64,000 nucleotides of DNA, from the IMG/VR virus record IMGVR_UViG_3300050131_000019, positions 1 through 64,000 of that record. One strand, given 5' to 3'. Source of the DNA: a virus. The translations under genes and the position numbers were made by a program. Below the pieces are notes generated by a model. That model was not told the origin of the DNA and searched no databases. It worked only from the letters and a program-made list of their open reading frames with translations. Below, in pieces: positions 46,196-53,718 of this stretch. Positions within the stretch are counted from its first letter, which is position 1; every line of letters starts with the position of its first letter.

Positions 46196-48093
46196 GAACT
46201 TGCTGCTTAACAGCTAACTGGCCGATATAAAATTCCGCTAAATCGGTGAACATCTGTGGTATAATGGTGTTATGCCAACAGAAAATACCGAGCTAACTCA
46301 AATGAAAGATCACACAAAAGCGTATATGGCCGGAGTCCTCGACGGAGACGGTCATCTAGGAATTCAGAAACACGGGCAGTATAGTCCTAGTATACAGGTT
46401 TGTGGTGAGTCTAAATCGCTTATGGAATGGATCGTCCTTAACTTTGGGGGATCAATCCGCAAAGAAAAAATCAAGAGCGGTAAAGACTTCTACAAATGGA
46501 TACTCTACGGGAAGAATTCTCAAAAAGATTTCGTAGAAGGTATCACACCTTTTGTGTTCATAAAAAGATCACAAGCAGAGATTCTCCAAGAGTTTCTTAA
46601 TATCAATCGGAGTGACTACGATCCGGAAAAGAGAGAATCTTACTATCTAGCAATTAGGAAAGCTAGATCATTGAGCAGCGTAGAGACTGACATGCGGAAC
46701 AAACTAGACAATAAACTGGCTTGCGCTTATGCGGCTGGTCTGGTTGATACAGACGGACACATAAATTTATACACGGTTCCCTCGGGAAAGTCTAAAGGTA
46801 GCATACGAACAGGAATAGAAATCGTAAATATCTATAGACCTATTCTCGATGAGCTAGCAAGGCAGTTTGGGGGTCACGTAAGGAAAAGAACAGAAGACGG
46901 GTACAAGACTCGGTATCAGTGGTTCGTTACTGATATGAAATCCGAGGAAAAACTCCTTCTGGCGATGCTCCCTTATATGATTGTGAAGAGAGAAAAAGCA
47001 GAAAATCTTCTCAAGCACCTCCGAGAAAGACTTAGTTTGAAGATACAGCCCGAACTCATAGGTGACTATGAGAGTGTCCCAGTGGGAACGCTGAAGACCT
47101 AAACACGTTTGCAATACGCTGATTACACCAATAGCTCTGACCTGTTCTTGGATACGGCGATTGACGACAAGGGCGCACTTAGCTCTTTGGCCGAGGAAAT
47201 GAACTATCGCCTCGCCCTCACCCTGAATCTGTTGGTCTCCACGGCTGCGGATTCTCTGAATGGCATCGACGGTTCTGTGAATCAGCAGTTGGCAGTCGGT
47301 ACCTATCTTACCGCGTCGAACCTGCGTACCATCGCTCAGCAGCTTGAGTCGGTGAACGTTCGTCCGTTCGAAGCCAACACCTACGCCGGGGTTATCAATC
47401 CTCTGGTTGTGCATGATATCTATAATGACGCCAGCTTCAACGGCCTCACGGATATCATGAAGCGCCAGTCCGATTCTTCGAAGAAGTTGTTCGAAGGTCT
47501 GGATCGTGACGCCCCTCTGGAGTTCGCGGGTATTAAGTTCAAGAGCACCACAACCGCATCGGCTGTGACCATCTCTTCGAACATTTACTATCCCACGTAC
47601 ATCTTCGGTGACGATGCTCTTCTAAGTATCTTCCTCGGTCCTAATCCGGCTGACAAGAACAAGAAGAACTACTCACTGAATATCCAGATGGCTCCCGAAG
47701 GCGGCTCGGTCTCCGACCCGGCTCGCTTGATTGGTGAACTTGCTGCTTAAGCAGCTAATCGGCCAATCTAAAACTCAGCTATATCGGTGAACCTCTCCTA
47801 AAATTTTAGGAGACAATACCGAGGGAAGACTAGGGAAAGTACCTAAACCTAGAACCCGTAACGACTAATACGCTGGGCCTTCGAAAGAAGTGAAGATAGA
47901 GTCTGAGCTATACGGCGACGTATAGAGTGTCTCCGGGGTGATCCGGGGGTGGATTAAGTCCACGATGACCTGAAAAGGCATCTCCAAAACGCAACTGGGG
48001 TGGATTTCATATAACTGTAAGTTCGTGGTCACGCCTCCGCCCGGAGTAGTTATGAGGGCACGCAAGCTCCTGAGCCAGACGTCTTCAAGCTAA
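45926..48093 (+). CDS. Major capsid protein, N4-gp56 family, split by two group I introns
   Basis: Exons 45926-46195, 47112-47735 and 47998-48093 join to 329 codons. Exon 1 (90 aa: VYYERKAIPNLKASTPFL, QWPLPRHSGNVIQFFSY) and exon 2 (208 aa: QYADYTNSSDLFLDTAID, NPLVVHDIYNDASFNGLTDI) follow the N4-gp56 capsid family order. Exon 3 gives the missing end, GWISYNCKFVVTPPPGVVMRA...SSS. Each exon junction falls between codons after Ile-Gly. Unspliced reading stops at once (GELAA). Scaffold-like gene upstream. Confidence 0.88.
46260..46265 (+). promoter_or_regulatory. TATAAT box inside intron 1, leaderless geometry
   Basis: TGTGGTATAAT ends 6 bases before the LAGLIDADG ATG at 46272. The same DNA can form one arm of an intron hairpin (CTGTGG-TATAA with TTAT-GCC-A-ACAG). 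Confidence 0.55.
46272..47102 (+). CDS. LAGLIDADG homing endonuclease (intron-encoded)
   Basis: 276 residues, single-chain with two LAGLIDADG motifs: YMAGVLDGDGHLGI (about 17-30) and YAAGLVDTDGHINL (about 154-167), each with an acidic catalytic residue. It cuts intron-less capsid genes to spread intron 1. Its start lies in an intron hairpin, and its last 20-odd codons double as the intron's 3' catalytic core. Confidence 0.92.
   Translation: MPTENTELTQMKDHTKAYMAGVLDGDGHLGIQKHGQYSPSIQVCGESKSLMEWIVLNFGGSIRKEKIKSGKDFYKWILYGKNSQKDFVEGITPFVFIKRSQAEILQEFLNINRSDYDPEKRESYYLAIRKARSLSSVETDMRNKLDNKLACAYAAGLVDTDGHINLYTVPSGKSKGSIRTGIEIVNIYRPILDELARQFGGHVRKRTEDGYKTRYQWFVTDMKSEEKLLLAMLPYMIVKREKAENLLKHLRERLSLKIQPELIGDYESVPVGTLKT
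47112..47735 (+). CDS. Capsid exon 2
   Basis: 208 codons from CAA TAC GCT GAT to ATT GGT. Read alone it seems to start at TTG 47109 and to end IGELAA-TAA in intron 2. Confidence 0.88.
47736..47997 (+). ncRNA. Group I intron 2, no ORF
   Basis: 262 bases. P1 pairs 5' exon GATTGGT with guide GCCAATC. Core elements: AATACCGAGGGAAGACTAGGG, CGTAACGACTAATACGCTGGG (R-like), CTTC-GAAA-GAAG hairpin (P8-like), GAAGATAGAGTCTGAGC (S-like, P7), peripheral hairpins, and terminal G47997. Same family as intron 1. Confidence 0.85.
47998..48093 (+). CDS. Capsid exon 3
   Basis: 31 codons GGG TGG ATT TCA TAT AAC ... TCA AGC TAA. Invisible to simple gene finding because it lacks a start; it supplies the canonical GWxSY-type capsid C-terminus. 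Confidence 0.85.
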   Translation, partial: GWISYNCKFVVTPPPGVVMRARKLLSQTSSS

Positions 48094-48103
48094 ACAAAAC
48101 AAA

Positions 48104-48140
48104 GGACTTATAGTTTATAGAAAATATTTTCTATAAGTCC
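48104..48140. terminator. Long inverted repeat after the capsid gene
   Basis: GGACTTATAG (48104-48113) pairs with CTATAAGTCC (48131-48140); the interior holds the perfect palindrome TATAGAAAATATTTTCTATA. Plus side is followed by TTGACT, the next -35 box; minus side by TTTGTTTTGTTT. Likely a terminator, possibly bidirectional. Confidence 0.65.
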
Positions 48141-48169
48141 TTGACTCAGTGAAGTTTTCGTGGTATAAT
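48141..48169 (+). promoter_or_regulatory. Sigma-70 promoter abutting the terminator
   Basis: TTGACT (48141-48146), 17 bases, TATAAT (48164-48169) with TGG before the -10. Drives the GIY-YIG gene at 48264 through a leader with hairpins (GGTGT...ACACC; GAGGGGAG...CTCCCCTC). Confidence 0.8.
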
Positions 48170-48263
48170 GTAGTTAGGATCAAACTTCCGGTGTCATGAA
48201 CCGGAACACCCGAGGGGAGTTAGCTCCTACTTTCTCCCCTCAAAAATTCTTCTAGGAGGAAGA

Positions 48264-49016
48264 ATGTACGATATTTACGAATATACGAATCTAATTAATA
48301 ACAAGAAGTATGTCGGGCAGAGTATAGATAAAGATACCCGGAGACGGCAGCACTTATACGAGGCTAAAAGGGGTTCTACCTGTCCCTTTCATCGTGCCAT
48401 AAGAAAATACGGAATAGATAACTTCTCTTTTAGAATTATTGAATCTGTAGATACTCAAAAAGGCGCTGACGATCAAGAAGACTTTTGGATAAACGAACTA
48501 GACACGCGAAGCCGGGATCGAGGATATAATCTCAGGGGTGGGGGGATAGCAGGTCTCTTAGCTGAAGAGAGTAAGCAAAAAATCAGTAATTCTCTTACTG
48601 AGTACTACTCCGATGAAAAGAACCGCGAAACTATTAGGGATTCCTTGAAGAATTACTATGAGCAGAACCCGGATCGTGTAGAGAAGATACGGGAGGAGTC
48701 CAGAGAGAATATAAAGGAAAGAAAGAGAAATGACTTGGGTCAACTTCTTCCGTCTTCGGGTGTTCCCGTTCCCGAGAAGACTCCAGAGGAGAAAAAAGCT
48801 ATTAATAAAAGAAAAAGCGAAATGATGCTTTCCAAGTCTCCCGAAGAAAAGGCTCGGATCAGCAAGAAGTTAAGTGATGCCCAGAAAGCCAGATATGCTG
48901 CTATGACCCCGGAAGAAAAAGAAGCCTTTTGTAAAAGAAAACGAGAGATTTCAGTTGCATATCACGCCAAAAAGAAATCAGGAATCCAATGCACAGTAGC
49001 CCAAGAAAATTCGTAA
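48264..49016 (+). CDS. GIY-YIG homing endonuclease with NUMOD-like tail
   Basis: 250 residues. YDIYEYTNLINNKKYVGQS is the GIY-YIG core; RRRQH and the later QEDFWINELDTR continue the fold, then GYNLRGGG. The C-terminal half carries repeated EEKxxISxKxSEAxK-like helices (SPEEKARISKKLSDAQKARY, TPEEKEAFCKRKREI), typical NUMOD3-like DNA contacts. Free-standing, directly downstream of the capsid gene; its own promoter and GGAGGAAG site. Confidence 0.9.
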   Translation: MYDIYEYTNLINNKKYVGQSIDKDTRRRQHLYEAKRGSTCPFHRAIRKYGIDNFSFRIIESVDTQKGADDQEDFWINELDTRSRDRGYNLRGGGIAGLLAEESKQKISNSLTEYYSDEKNRETIRDSLKNYYEQNPDRVEKIREESRENIKERKRNDLGQLLPSSGVPVPEKTPEEKKAINKRKSEMMLSKSPEEKARISKKLSDAQKARYAAMTPEEKEAFCKRKREISVAYHAKKKSGIQCTVAQENS

Positions 49017-49183
49017 TATATACGGAGGCTTCCGTTTCTGATCCAGCCTTCGTTGTTGTAGCGGAGGAAATTTTTCCAGATAAAAGTCCAGTCCGTTATA
49101 GCGATTTCAGCGTTTTGAAATCCATCATTGCTCAAGTAGAAGGAACTCCCGGATACAACACCGGGGTGTATTTTAGGAACTAA
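48989..49183 (+). CDS. Small hypothetical protein
   Basis: 64 residues, starts inside the end of the GIY-YIG gene, which weakens the assignment; contains YTEASVSDPAFVVVAEEIFPD. May have been truncated or re-started by the endonuclease insertion. Confidence 0.45.
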   Translation: MHSSPRKFVIYTEASVSDPAFVVVAEEIFPDKSPVRYSDFSVLKSIIAQVEGTPGYNTGVYFRN

Positions 49184-49193
49184 AAGGAAACCC

Positions 49194-49337
49194 ATGCCTG
49201 ACGAAAAAGTTGTAGTTCCCGCAGTGGCTCCGGTTGTAGCGGCTCCCGCCGTTCCCGCCCCTGAAAAATATGTCACCCTCGAAAAGTTTGCAAAACTGGT
49301 AACTCTACTTGCCGATCATGGCATTCATCTGAAGTAG
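49194..49337 (+). CDS. 47-residue Ala/Pro/Val-rich peptide
   Basis: MPDEKVVVPAVAPVVAAPAVP then EKYVTLEKFAKLVTLLADHG, behind AAAAGGAAA. Not recognised. Confidence 0.55.
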   Translation: MPDEKVVVPAVAPVVAAPAVPAPEKYVTLEKFAKLVTLLADHGIHLK

Positions 49338-49529
49338 GGCGGTTTCTAGCGGGATTCGACAGGGCCTATCCTTGGCCGGTGACTCCCTGAAGATTGTTTG
49401 GTCTCGCAAATACATTCCAAGGCTACCGTAGGCACACCGCCTACTATTCCGGAAAATGGACTAGCGGGCCAAGACCTTTCAAGACCTCCCGCAAAATTAC
49501 TCCCCGCCCCTTCAATTTCTTGGAGACCA
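49338..49529. other. Non-coding spacer
   Basis: Holds GGCCTATCCTTGGCC and the 15-mer A variant, with its last base differing (49447-49461). No supported gene. Confidence 0.4.
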
Positions 49530-49721
49530 ATGAAAAAGATTTTTATACTGTGCTTCCTTGCGCTGATCCTCGCCTGTGGGATTAAGGCTAACGCTACCAC
49601 CTACTGTGTCCACTATACCAAGTGGACTATCGGTTTGGATGGAGTAGACGTGTACCTTATGGCGCAGTGCTCCGTTAATGGCATTTGGCAAGACCCTTAT
49701 GCCATCGCTCAAATCTACTAA
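49530..49721 (+). CDS. Small exported protein
   Basis: 63 residues from MKKIFILCFLALILACG, a signal peptide with a lipobox-like ILAC or cleavage after NA. Mature part TTYCVHYTKWTIGLDGVDVYLMAQC contains two cysteines. The frame is open upstream but lacks a good start there. Confidence 0.55.
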   Translation: MKKIFILCFLALILACGIKANATTYCVHYTKWTIGLDGVDVYLMAQCSVNGIWQDPYAIAQIY

Positions 49722-49731
49722 GAGGTAATAT

Positions 49732-50127
49732 ATGTCCGTTACTGCCCAAGCTGTAGGTTCCGTAAAACTCACAAATAACTTAACGGGCGCGAACTCGTTC
49801 ACAACTCCTCTTAACCTCGCTTACGCCGGGACGCTCTCCTCGTATGCTCAGGGATTTGCTATCGCTTCTACCCCCACGACAATTTCAGTTCCTAATCTGA
49901 GCGGGCAGTTTCTGTACATCAAGAACCTCGCATCGATAGCGGGGCAGAATGTTTTGGTCACCTGGACGCCACAGGGCGGCTCTACAGAGTCAGCCCTTAC
50001 TTTGTCCGCAGGAGCCTCGATCATCTTCTGTGAAAGCGATACGACAAACGGGATCACCGCCCTTTCTCTTACCGCAACAGGAACTACCACCACAGGAACC
50101 ACCGTCGAATTTCTCTTGGTAGGATAA
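49732..50127 (+). CDS. Probable virion protein
   Basis: 131 residues, Thr/Ser/Gly-rich and beta-predicted (VPNLSGQFLYIKNLAS, NVLVTWTPQGG). Sits among capsid-region genes; likely decoration protein. Confidence 0.55.
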   Translation: MSVTAQAVGSVKLTNNLTGANSFTTPLNLAYAGTLSSYAQGFAIASTPTTISVPNLSGQFLYIKNLASIAGQNVLVTWTPQGGSTESALTLSAGASIIFCESDTTNGITALSLTATGTTTTGTTVEFLLVG

Positions 50128-50129
50128 TT

Positions 50130-50744
50130 TTGGACATCCCGGTGCTCTACCTAATCCGTCACGGACAAACGAAGCCCAACGCCGCCAACCAGTTTCGTGG
50201 GGATTCCGATGTCCCTCTGACCCCAAAAGGTCGTAAAGACGCTGAGGACGTTGCCGAATTCCTAAAGGGAATCGAGCCTAGCTTTATTATATCATCGGAC
50301 AGGTCCCGAGCGATAGAAACTACGCAAATTCTTCAGAAATATTTTGATGCTCCCGTACATACGTCCCCCGAACTTCGAGCATGGGATGTGGGGGAATTTA
50401 CCGGAAAGCCCCGCAATAAAGAAAACTTGGCGGAGATTCAGAAGTATATAGATGATCCTTGTCTCACCGTTCCGGGCGGGGAATCTTTAGCAGAATTTGC
50501 ATCGCGGACTATGCCCGCGATTGATGAGTGTTTTCAACTAGCCAACTGCCACGGAGTGGGGTTCGTCGTCGCACACAGTTCGGTAATCCATCAACTGGGT
50601 TCTGATCTGTTAGGAAGCCACACGGCCCTAGTGGTAGACCCCGGTGGGGTTGTTCTGGTAGGACTATCTGGCGAGGGTTGTTCCGAAGCAGAAGCAATCT
50701 TCAAACCAATGGAAAAAGAAGAAAATTCAGAAAGTATCTCGTAA
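50130..50744 (+). CDS. Histidine phosphatase family protein
   Basis: 204 residues, TTG start behind AGGAT. LYLIRHGQTKPNA is the RHG phosphohistidine motif; PLTPKGRKDAE, SSDRSRAIETT and GFVVAHSSVIHQL complete the phosphoglycerate mutase-like active site. Substrate unknown. Unusual but not unprecedented in the structural region of a phage. Confidence 0.88.
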   Translation: MDIPVLYLIRHGQTKPNAANQFRGDSDVPLTPKGRKDAEDVAEFLKGIEPSFIISSDRSRAIETTQILQKYFDAPVHTSPELRAWDVGEFTGKPRNKENLAEIQKYIDDPCLTVPGGESLAEFASRTMPAIDECFQLANCHGVGFVVAHSSVIHQLGSDLLGSHTALVVDPGGVVLVGLSGEGCSEAEAIFKPMEKEENSESIS

Positions 50745-50784
50745 AGTAGTTCATAGTCGGTCTGACCGAATAAGGAGAAACATC

Positions 50785-51495
50785 TTGGCAAATTTTGATA
50801 CAATCGATGCACACGTAGGTGGCACAGGCCGCGAACAAATCAATGTTCTTACCCTTACCTCCGCAACTGAAACCCTTCTCTTGATGGGTACTGACACTTC
50901 CGGTACGACGGTCACCGCCGTTCTTGGAGTTCCCACAGGATCACGTACTGACGCCTCGGGACATACTCTTCTGTATGGTGCGGGTGCTCCCGTCGAGTTT
51001 AACCAGAATGGGGCAGTTAGCTCCCAGAGCAAGGGCCGCAAGGCTTCTGTGTTTACCGCGTCCCCGAATTTCTCTGTCAGTACGTTTGACTCTGGTCGTC
51101 CGTTCCGGATCAGACTTTTTGGGACCGCCTCGGTAGCCGCAGTTACTGTTACTACGGTAACTAACTCAATCGTGGTGGCAATTTATCAGGGAACTGCAAT
51201 CGTGGCTACTCGTCAGGTTTCTATCCTTACAGCGGGCGGAAGCTCTACTAGCACGACCGCTGCCGCAGTGGGTCAGTTCTTCTTGGATACCACCGTGCAG
51301 TGGGACTCGGTAAATCAGGTTCTTGGTGGCTGGTACGGCGGAAACGCTCTTAACACCCTCACCGCGTTTCACGCGCTGGGTAACGCCGTGTCGGTTACTA
51401 CGGCCAACAACCTTCAGTTCTGTGCGTCGGCTACCTTCGGTCACGCAGAGGGTGGTACGGTCACGGTTTCTGAATTCTCGATTGAACAGGTTTGA
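50785..51495 (+). CDS. Virion protein, paralogue of the 29690 gene
   Basis: 236 residues, TTG start behind AAGGAG. Ala/Thr/Ser-rich. Shares TSATETLLL, VQWDSVNQVLGGW and TVSEFSIEQV with the 29690 product. Probably a capsid decoration or neck component. Confidence 0.65.
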   Translation: MANFDTIDAHVGGTGREQINVLTLTSATETLLLMGTDTSGTTVTAVLGVPTGSRTDASGHTLLYGAGAPVEFNQNGAVSSQSKGRKASVFTASPNFSVSTFDSGRPFRIRLFGTASVAAVTVTTVTNSIVVAIYQGTAIVATRQVSILTAGGSSTSTTAAAVGQFFLDTTVQWDSVNQVLGGWYGGNALNTLTAFHALGNAVSVTTANNLQFCASATFGHAEGGTVTVSEFSIEQV

Positions 51496-51572
51496 TGACT
51501 TTAGTAATTACTTTTGATTACTTTAATCTGAACAGTTCTCATAAAAGAGTATCATTATACCGGAATTTGTGA

Positions 51573-51578
51573 TATAAT
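51573..51578 (+). promoter_or_regulatory. TATAAT box, leaderless geometry
   Basis: TTGTGATATAAT; box ends 6 bases before the HNH ATG at 51585. No good -35. Confidence 0.6.
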
Positions 51579-51584
51579 GGTATA

Positions 51585-52331
51585 ATGAGTAAAATTAAAG
51601 ATTTGACTAATCAAAAGTTCGGGAAGCTGACGGCAATAAAAAGAATAGGGGCTACGAAGCAGGGGGCTTCCCTGTGGTTGTGTAAATGCGACTGCGGGGA
51701 AACTTCCGAGGTTCGGGCAGCAAGCCTCCTTAACAAATCCACGCAGAGTTGTGGATGTTCTAAAGTAGAAAACGCCAAGAAGAGGATTCTTGACCTTACC
51801 GGACAAAAGTTTGGAAGACTCCTAGTAACAGGACCCACCGATAAACGAGTTACCGGAAGAATCTGTTGGGAATGCCTATGTGACTGTGGGAAAACAAAAG
51901 CAGTTATCTCTAACAACTTGGTACGAGGTATCGCTACGAGTTGCGGGTGCTATAATTTAGAACTTATACGAGGAAACAAATTTGCCTCCACTCTGGAGTC
52001 TGGGGTGAAATATCTTTTAGAAATATACAGAAGTAATGCTCAGACGAAAGACCGGAGCTTTTGCCTCTCTTTTGAGGAGTTTAAAAATTTAACCTCATCT
52101 CCGTGCCATTATTGTGGGTCTATGCCCTCAAAGGTGGCTAAAAGTAGAAAAGCCCGCATTCCATATACGTACAACGGGATAGACCGGAAAAACAACGATG
52201 TTGGGTACGAAATAGATAATTGTCTTCCCTGTTGTTCGTTCTGTAACCATGCTAAGCACATTTTATCCTATGAAGATTTCCTATCTTGGATTCAACGTTT
52301 AGTTCAATTTAACCTTCATCGAGGCAACTGA
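51585..52331 (+). CDS. HNH homing endonuclease with duplicated zinc modules
   Basis: 248 residues. Two similar N-terminal modules (LTNQKFGKLTAI...LCKCDCGETSEVRAASL...SCGC and LTGQKFGRLLVT...CLCDCGKTKAVISNNL...SCGC), then an HNH core: PCHYCGS, GIDRKNNDVGYEIDNCLPCC, FCNHAKH. Free-standing between virion genes; its stop overlaps the next ATG. Confidence 0.88.
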   Translation: MSKIKDLTNQKFGKLTAIKRIGATKQGASLWLCKCDCGETSEVRAASLLNKSTQSCGCSKVENAKKRILDLTGQKFGRLLVTGPTDKRVTGRICWECLCDCGKTKAVISNNLVRGIATSCGCYNLELIRGNKFASTLESGVKYLLEIYRSNAQTKDRSFCLSFEEFKNLTSSPCHYCGSMPSKVAKSRKARIPYTYNGIDRKNNDVGYEIDNCLPCCSFCNHAKHILSYEDFLSWIQRLVQFNLHRGN

Positions 52332-52975
52332 TGACTGACGATCCGTATGTAAAGCCTTCACACAACCTTCTGTTCTCTCCCACTCTTTGTGGTAAAGAAT
52401 GCCAAGCCTGCCGCCGCGTTCTTCCATACTCAATTTTTCCGACCGATAGTTCTATCAGGGATGGAAGGGCACTTATTTGTCCAAAATGTAAAGCTACTCC
52501 AAGGCTTTCTACAGCCGAGAATGCGTCTCGGGTGCGGGAGGCCAATTTTTCTTCAGACGCAGTAAGGAAACAGCGTCGAGAGAATGAGGAAGATTTTTTG
52601 GACAGGGACCCCCGAGGCCGGGTAATGTACCTCGGGGATTTTGTTCACAAGCTTGAACAAGCCGGGGTCGTAATTATTGTGGGCGAGGCCCACTTTGCTC
52701 AAGAGGTTAGTCTGTACGTTTTTGATCTTCGGCATCCCCCCACAAACGCCTTCTATGTAGGTTGGCTCCCAACGGGGTTGATTCAAGAATTCTCCGAGTA
52801 CGAGTACAATAAGTACTCTATTCCCCAGTGGGAAACCGTTCACGGTTACCGGGGAGTTCTGAAAAATCTTATCAGCAACGGATACCTTACTGAAGATAAG
52901 TGTAGCAAAACCTTCGGGCCTTGCGATGAAAAAGTATGGGTCAAGGAAATGTTCGGGATTCGTAACAAGCAGTAA
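52331..52975 (+). CDS. Zinc-knuckle hypothetical protein
   Basis: 214 residues: CGKECQACRRVLPYSIFP...ICPKCK zinc cluster near the N-terminus, then an alpha/beta domain with VVIIVGEAHFAQEVSLYVFD. Not recognised. Confidence 0.6.
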   Translation: MTDDPYVKPSHNLLFSPTLCGKECQACRRVLPYSIFPTDSSIRDGRALICPKCKATPRLSTAENASRVREANFSSDAVRKQRRENEEDFLDRDPRGRVMYLGDFVHKLEQAGVVIIVGEAHFAQEVSLYVFDLRHPPTNAFYVGWLPTGLIQEFSEYEYNKYSIPQWETVHGYRGVLKNLISNGYLTEDKCSKTFGPCDEKVWVKEMFGIRNKQ

Positions 52976-53001
52976 GCGAGTAAATCGCGCCAATAAGGTG
53001 T

Positions 53002-53049
53002 ATTATATTGCACGTTAAGTGCCTTAACGTACATTATATTGCACGTTAA
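53002..53049. promoter_or_regulatory. Operator-like direct and inverted repeats
   Basis: ATTATATTGCACGTTAA occurs at 53002-53018 and 53033-53049. Between and overlapping is the perfect inverted repeat ACGTTAAG-TGC-CTTAACGT (53012-53030). Located upstream of the 53102 gene. Confidence 0.6.
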
Positions 53050-53077
53050 CTGATTTGTTGTATAAGGAAACGGGGTA

Positions 53078-53092
53078 TTCCGTTTTCCGGAA
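53078..53092. repeat. Dispersed 15-mer hairpin
   Basis: Exact TTCCGTTTTCCGGAA, 10 bases before the 53102 start codon, covering its ribosome-binding region. Confidence 0.7.
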
Positions 53093-53101
53093 AAGAGATA
53101 T

Positions 53102-53695
53102 ATGGCTAAGGAAACTACTACAAACGTCGATACAAACGCCCCGGTTACTTTGTCCGTCGCGGACCTTCTGACGGTAATTGCTAAGATTCAGGCGGATAAT
53201 GCCGAAGCTTTGGCTAAGTCCGGGGAGCGGAACGCGGAAGTTTTGTCCTCCTCACTAGAGAAGTTGAGTCCAAGCTACAAGACTCCGGGCCAGAAGCAGA
53301 ACGAGCAGCAGCTTAAGCAGGCTTCCCGTGAGGGCGAGCTAAACAAGATTCGCATGAAGAAGCGTCAACAGCACTTCTGCGATCATGAGATTGGTCAGAC
53401 TGGTCGGAAGCGACTGGGCGAGGGCGCGTTCTTCCCCATGAAGATGGCTACCGGAGAAGTGATTGCCGTTTGCTGCTACTGCCAGAAAGTCATTTCCAGT
53501 ATCAACCCCAAGCATGAGAAGTTCTGGAAGAAGGTCGGCGGAACGATGGGCGAGGCCGGTCAGATTTCCGGGCTTAACGATCCTATCGAGGCTGCTCTCC
53601 AGAGGCTTACTGGTGACGAGCAGGATGCCGTTCGCAAGTCCCGGCTGGAGTATAGGAAGATCGTTCCTACGGAAATCGATAACTACGACGACTAA
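53102..53695 (+). CDS. Structural-region protein with Cys/His cluster
   Basis: 197 residues. Helical N-terminus, then HFCDHEIGQTGRKR and VCCYCQKVI, a possible zinc site, and a charged C-terminus. Not recognised; probably structural or assembly-related by position. Confidence 0.6.
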   Translation: MAKETTTNVDTNAPVTLSVADLLTVIAKIQADNAEALAKSGERNAEVLSSSLEKLSPSYKTPGQKQNEQQLKQASREGELNKIRMKKRQQHFCDHEIGQTGRKRLGEGAFFPMKMATGEVIAVCCYCQKVISSINPKHEKFWKKVGGTMGEAGQISGLNDPIEAALQRLTGDEQDAVRKSRLEYRKIVPTEIDNYDD

Positions 53696-53718
53696 TACTA
53701 CAAGTAATTTGAGGTACT

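Larger units (their letters stand above)
46196..47111 (+). ncRNA. Group I intron 1, containing a LAGLIDADG gene
   Basis: 916 bases. P1 pairs 5' exon ATCGGT with guide GCCGAT (U-G at the splice site). ATCGGTGAAC and AATACCGAG echo intron 2. The 3' core TGAAGATACAGCCCGA...GAGTGTCCC (47038-47080) aligns with intron 2 (47890 on) but lies inside the endonuclease coding sequence. Ends in G47111 before exon 2 CAATAC. Confidence 0.8.

Noticed and set aside
46272-47102. Reading 45926-46210 and 47109-47750 as two independent complete genes
   Set aside because: They are adjoining parts of one capsid family protein, separated by intron sequences with matching guide pairing.
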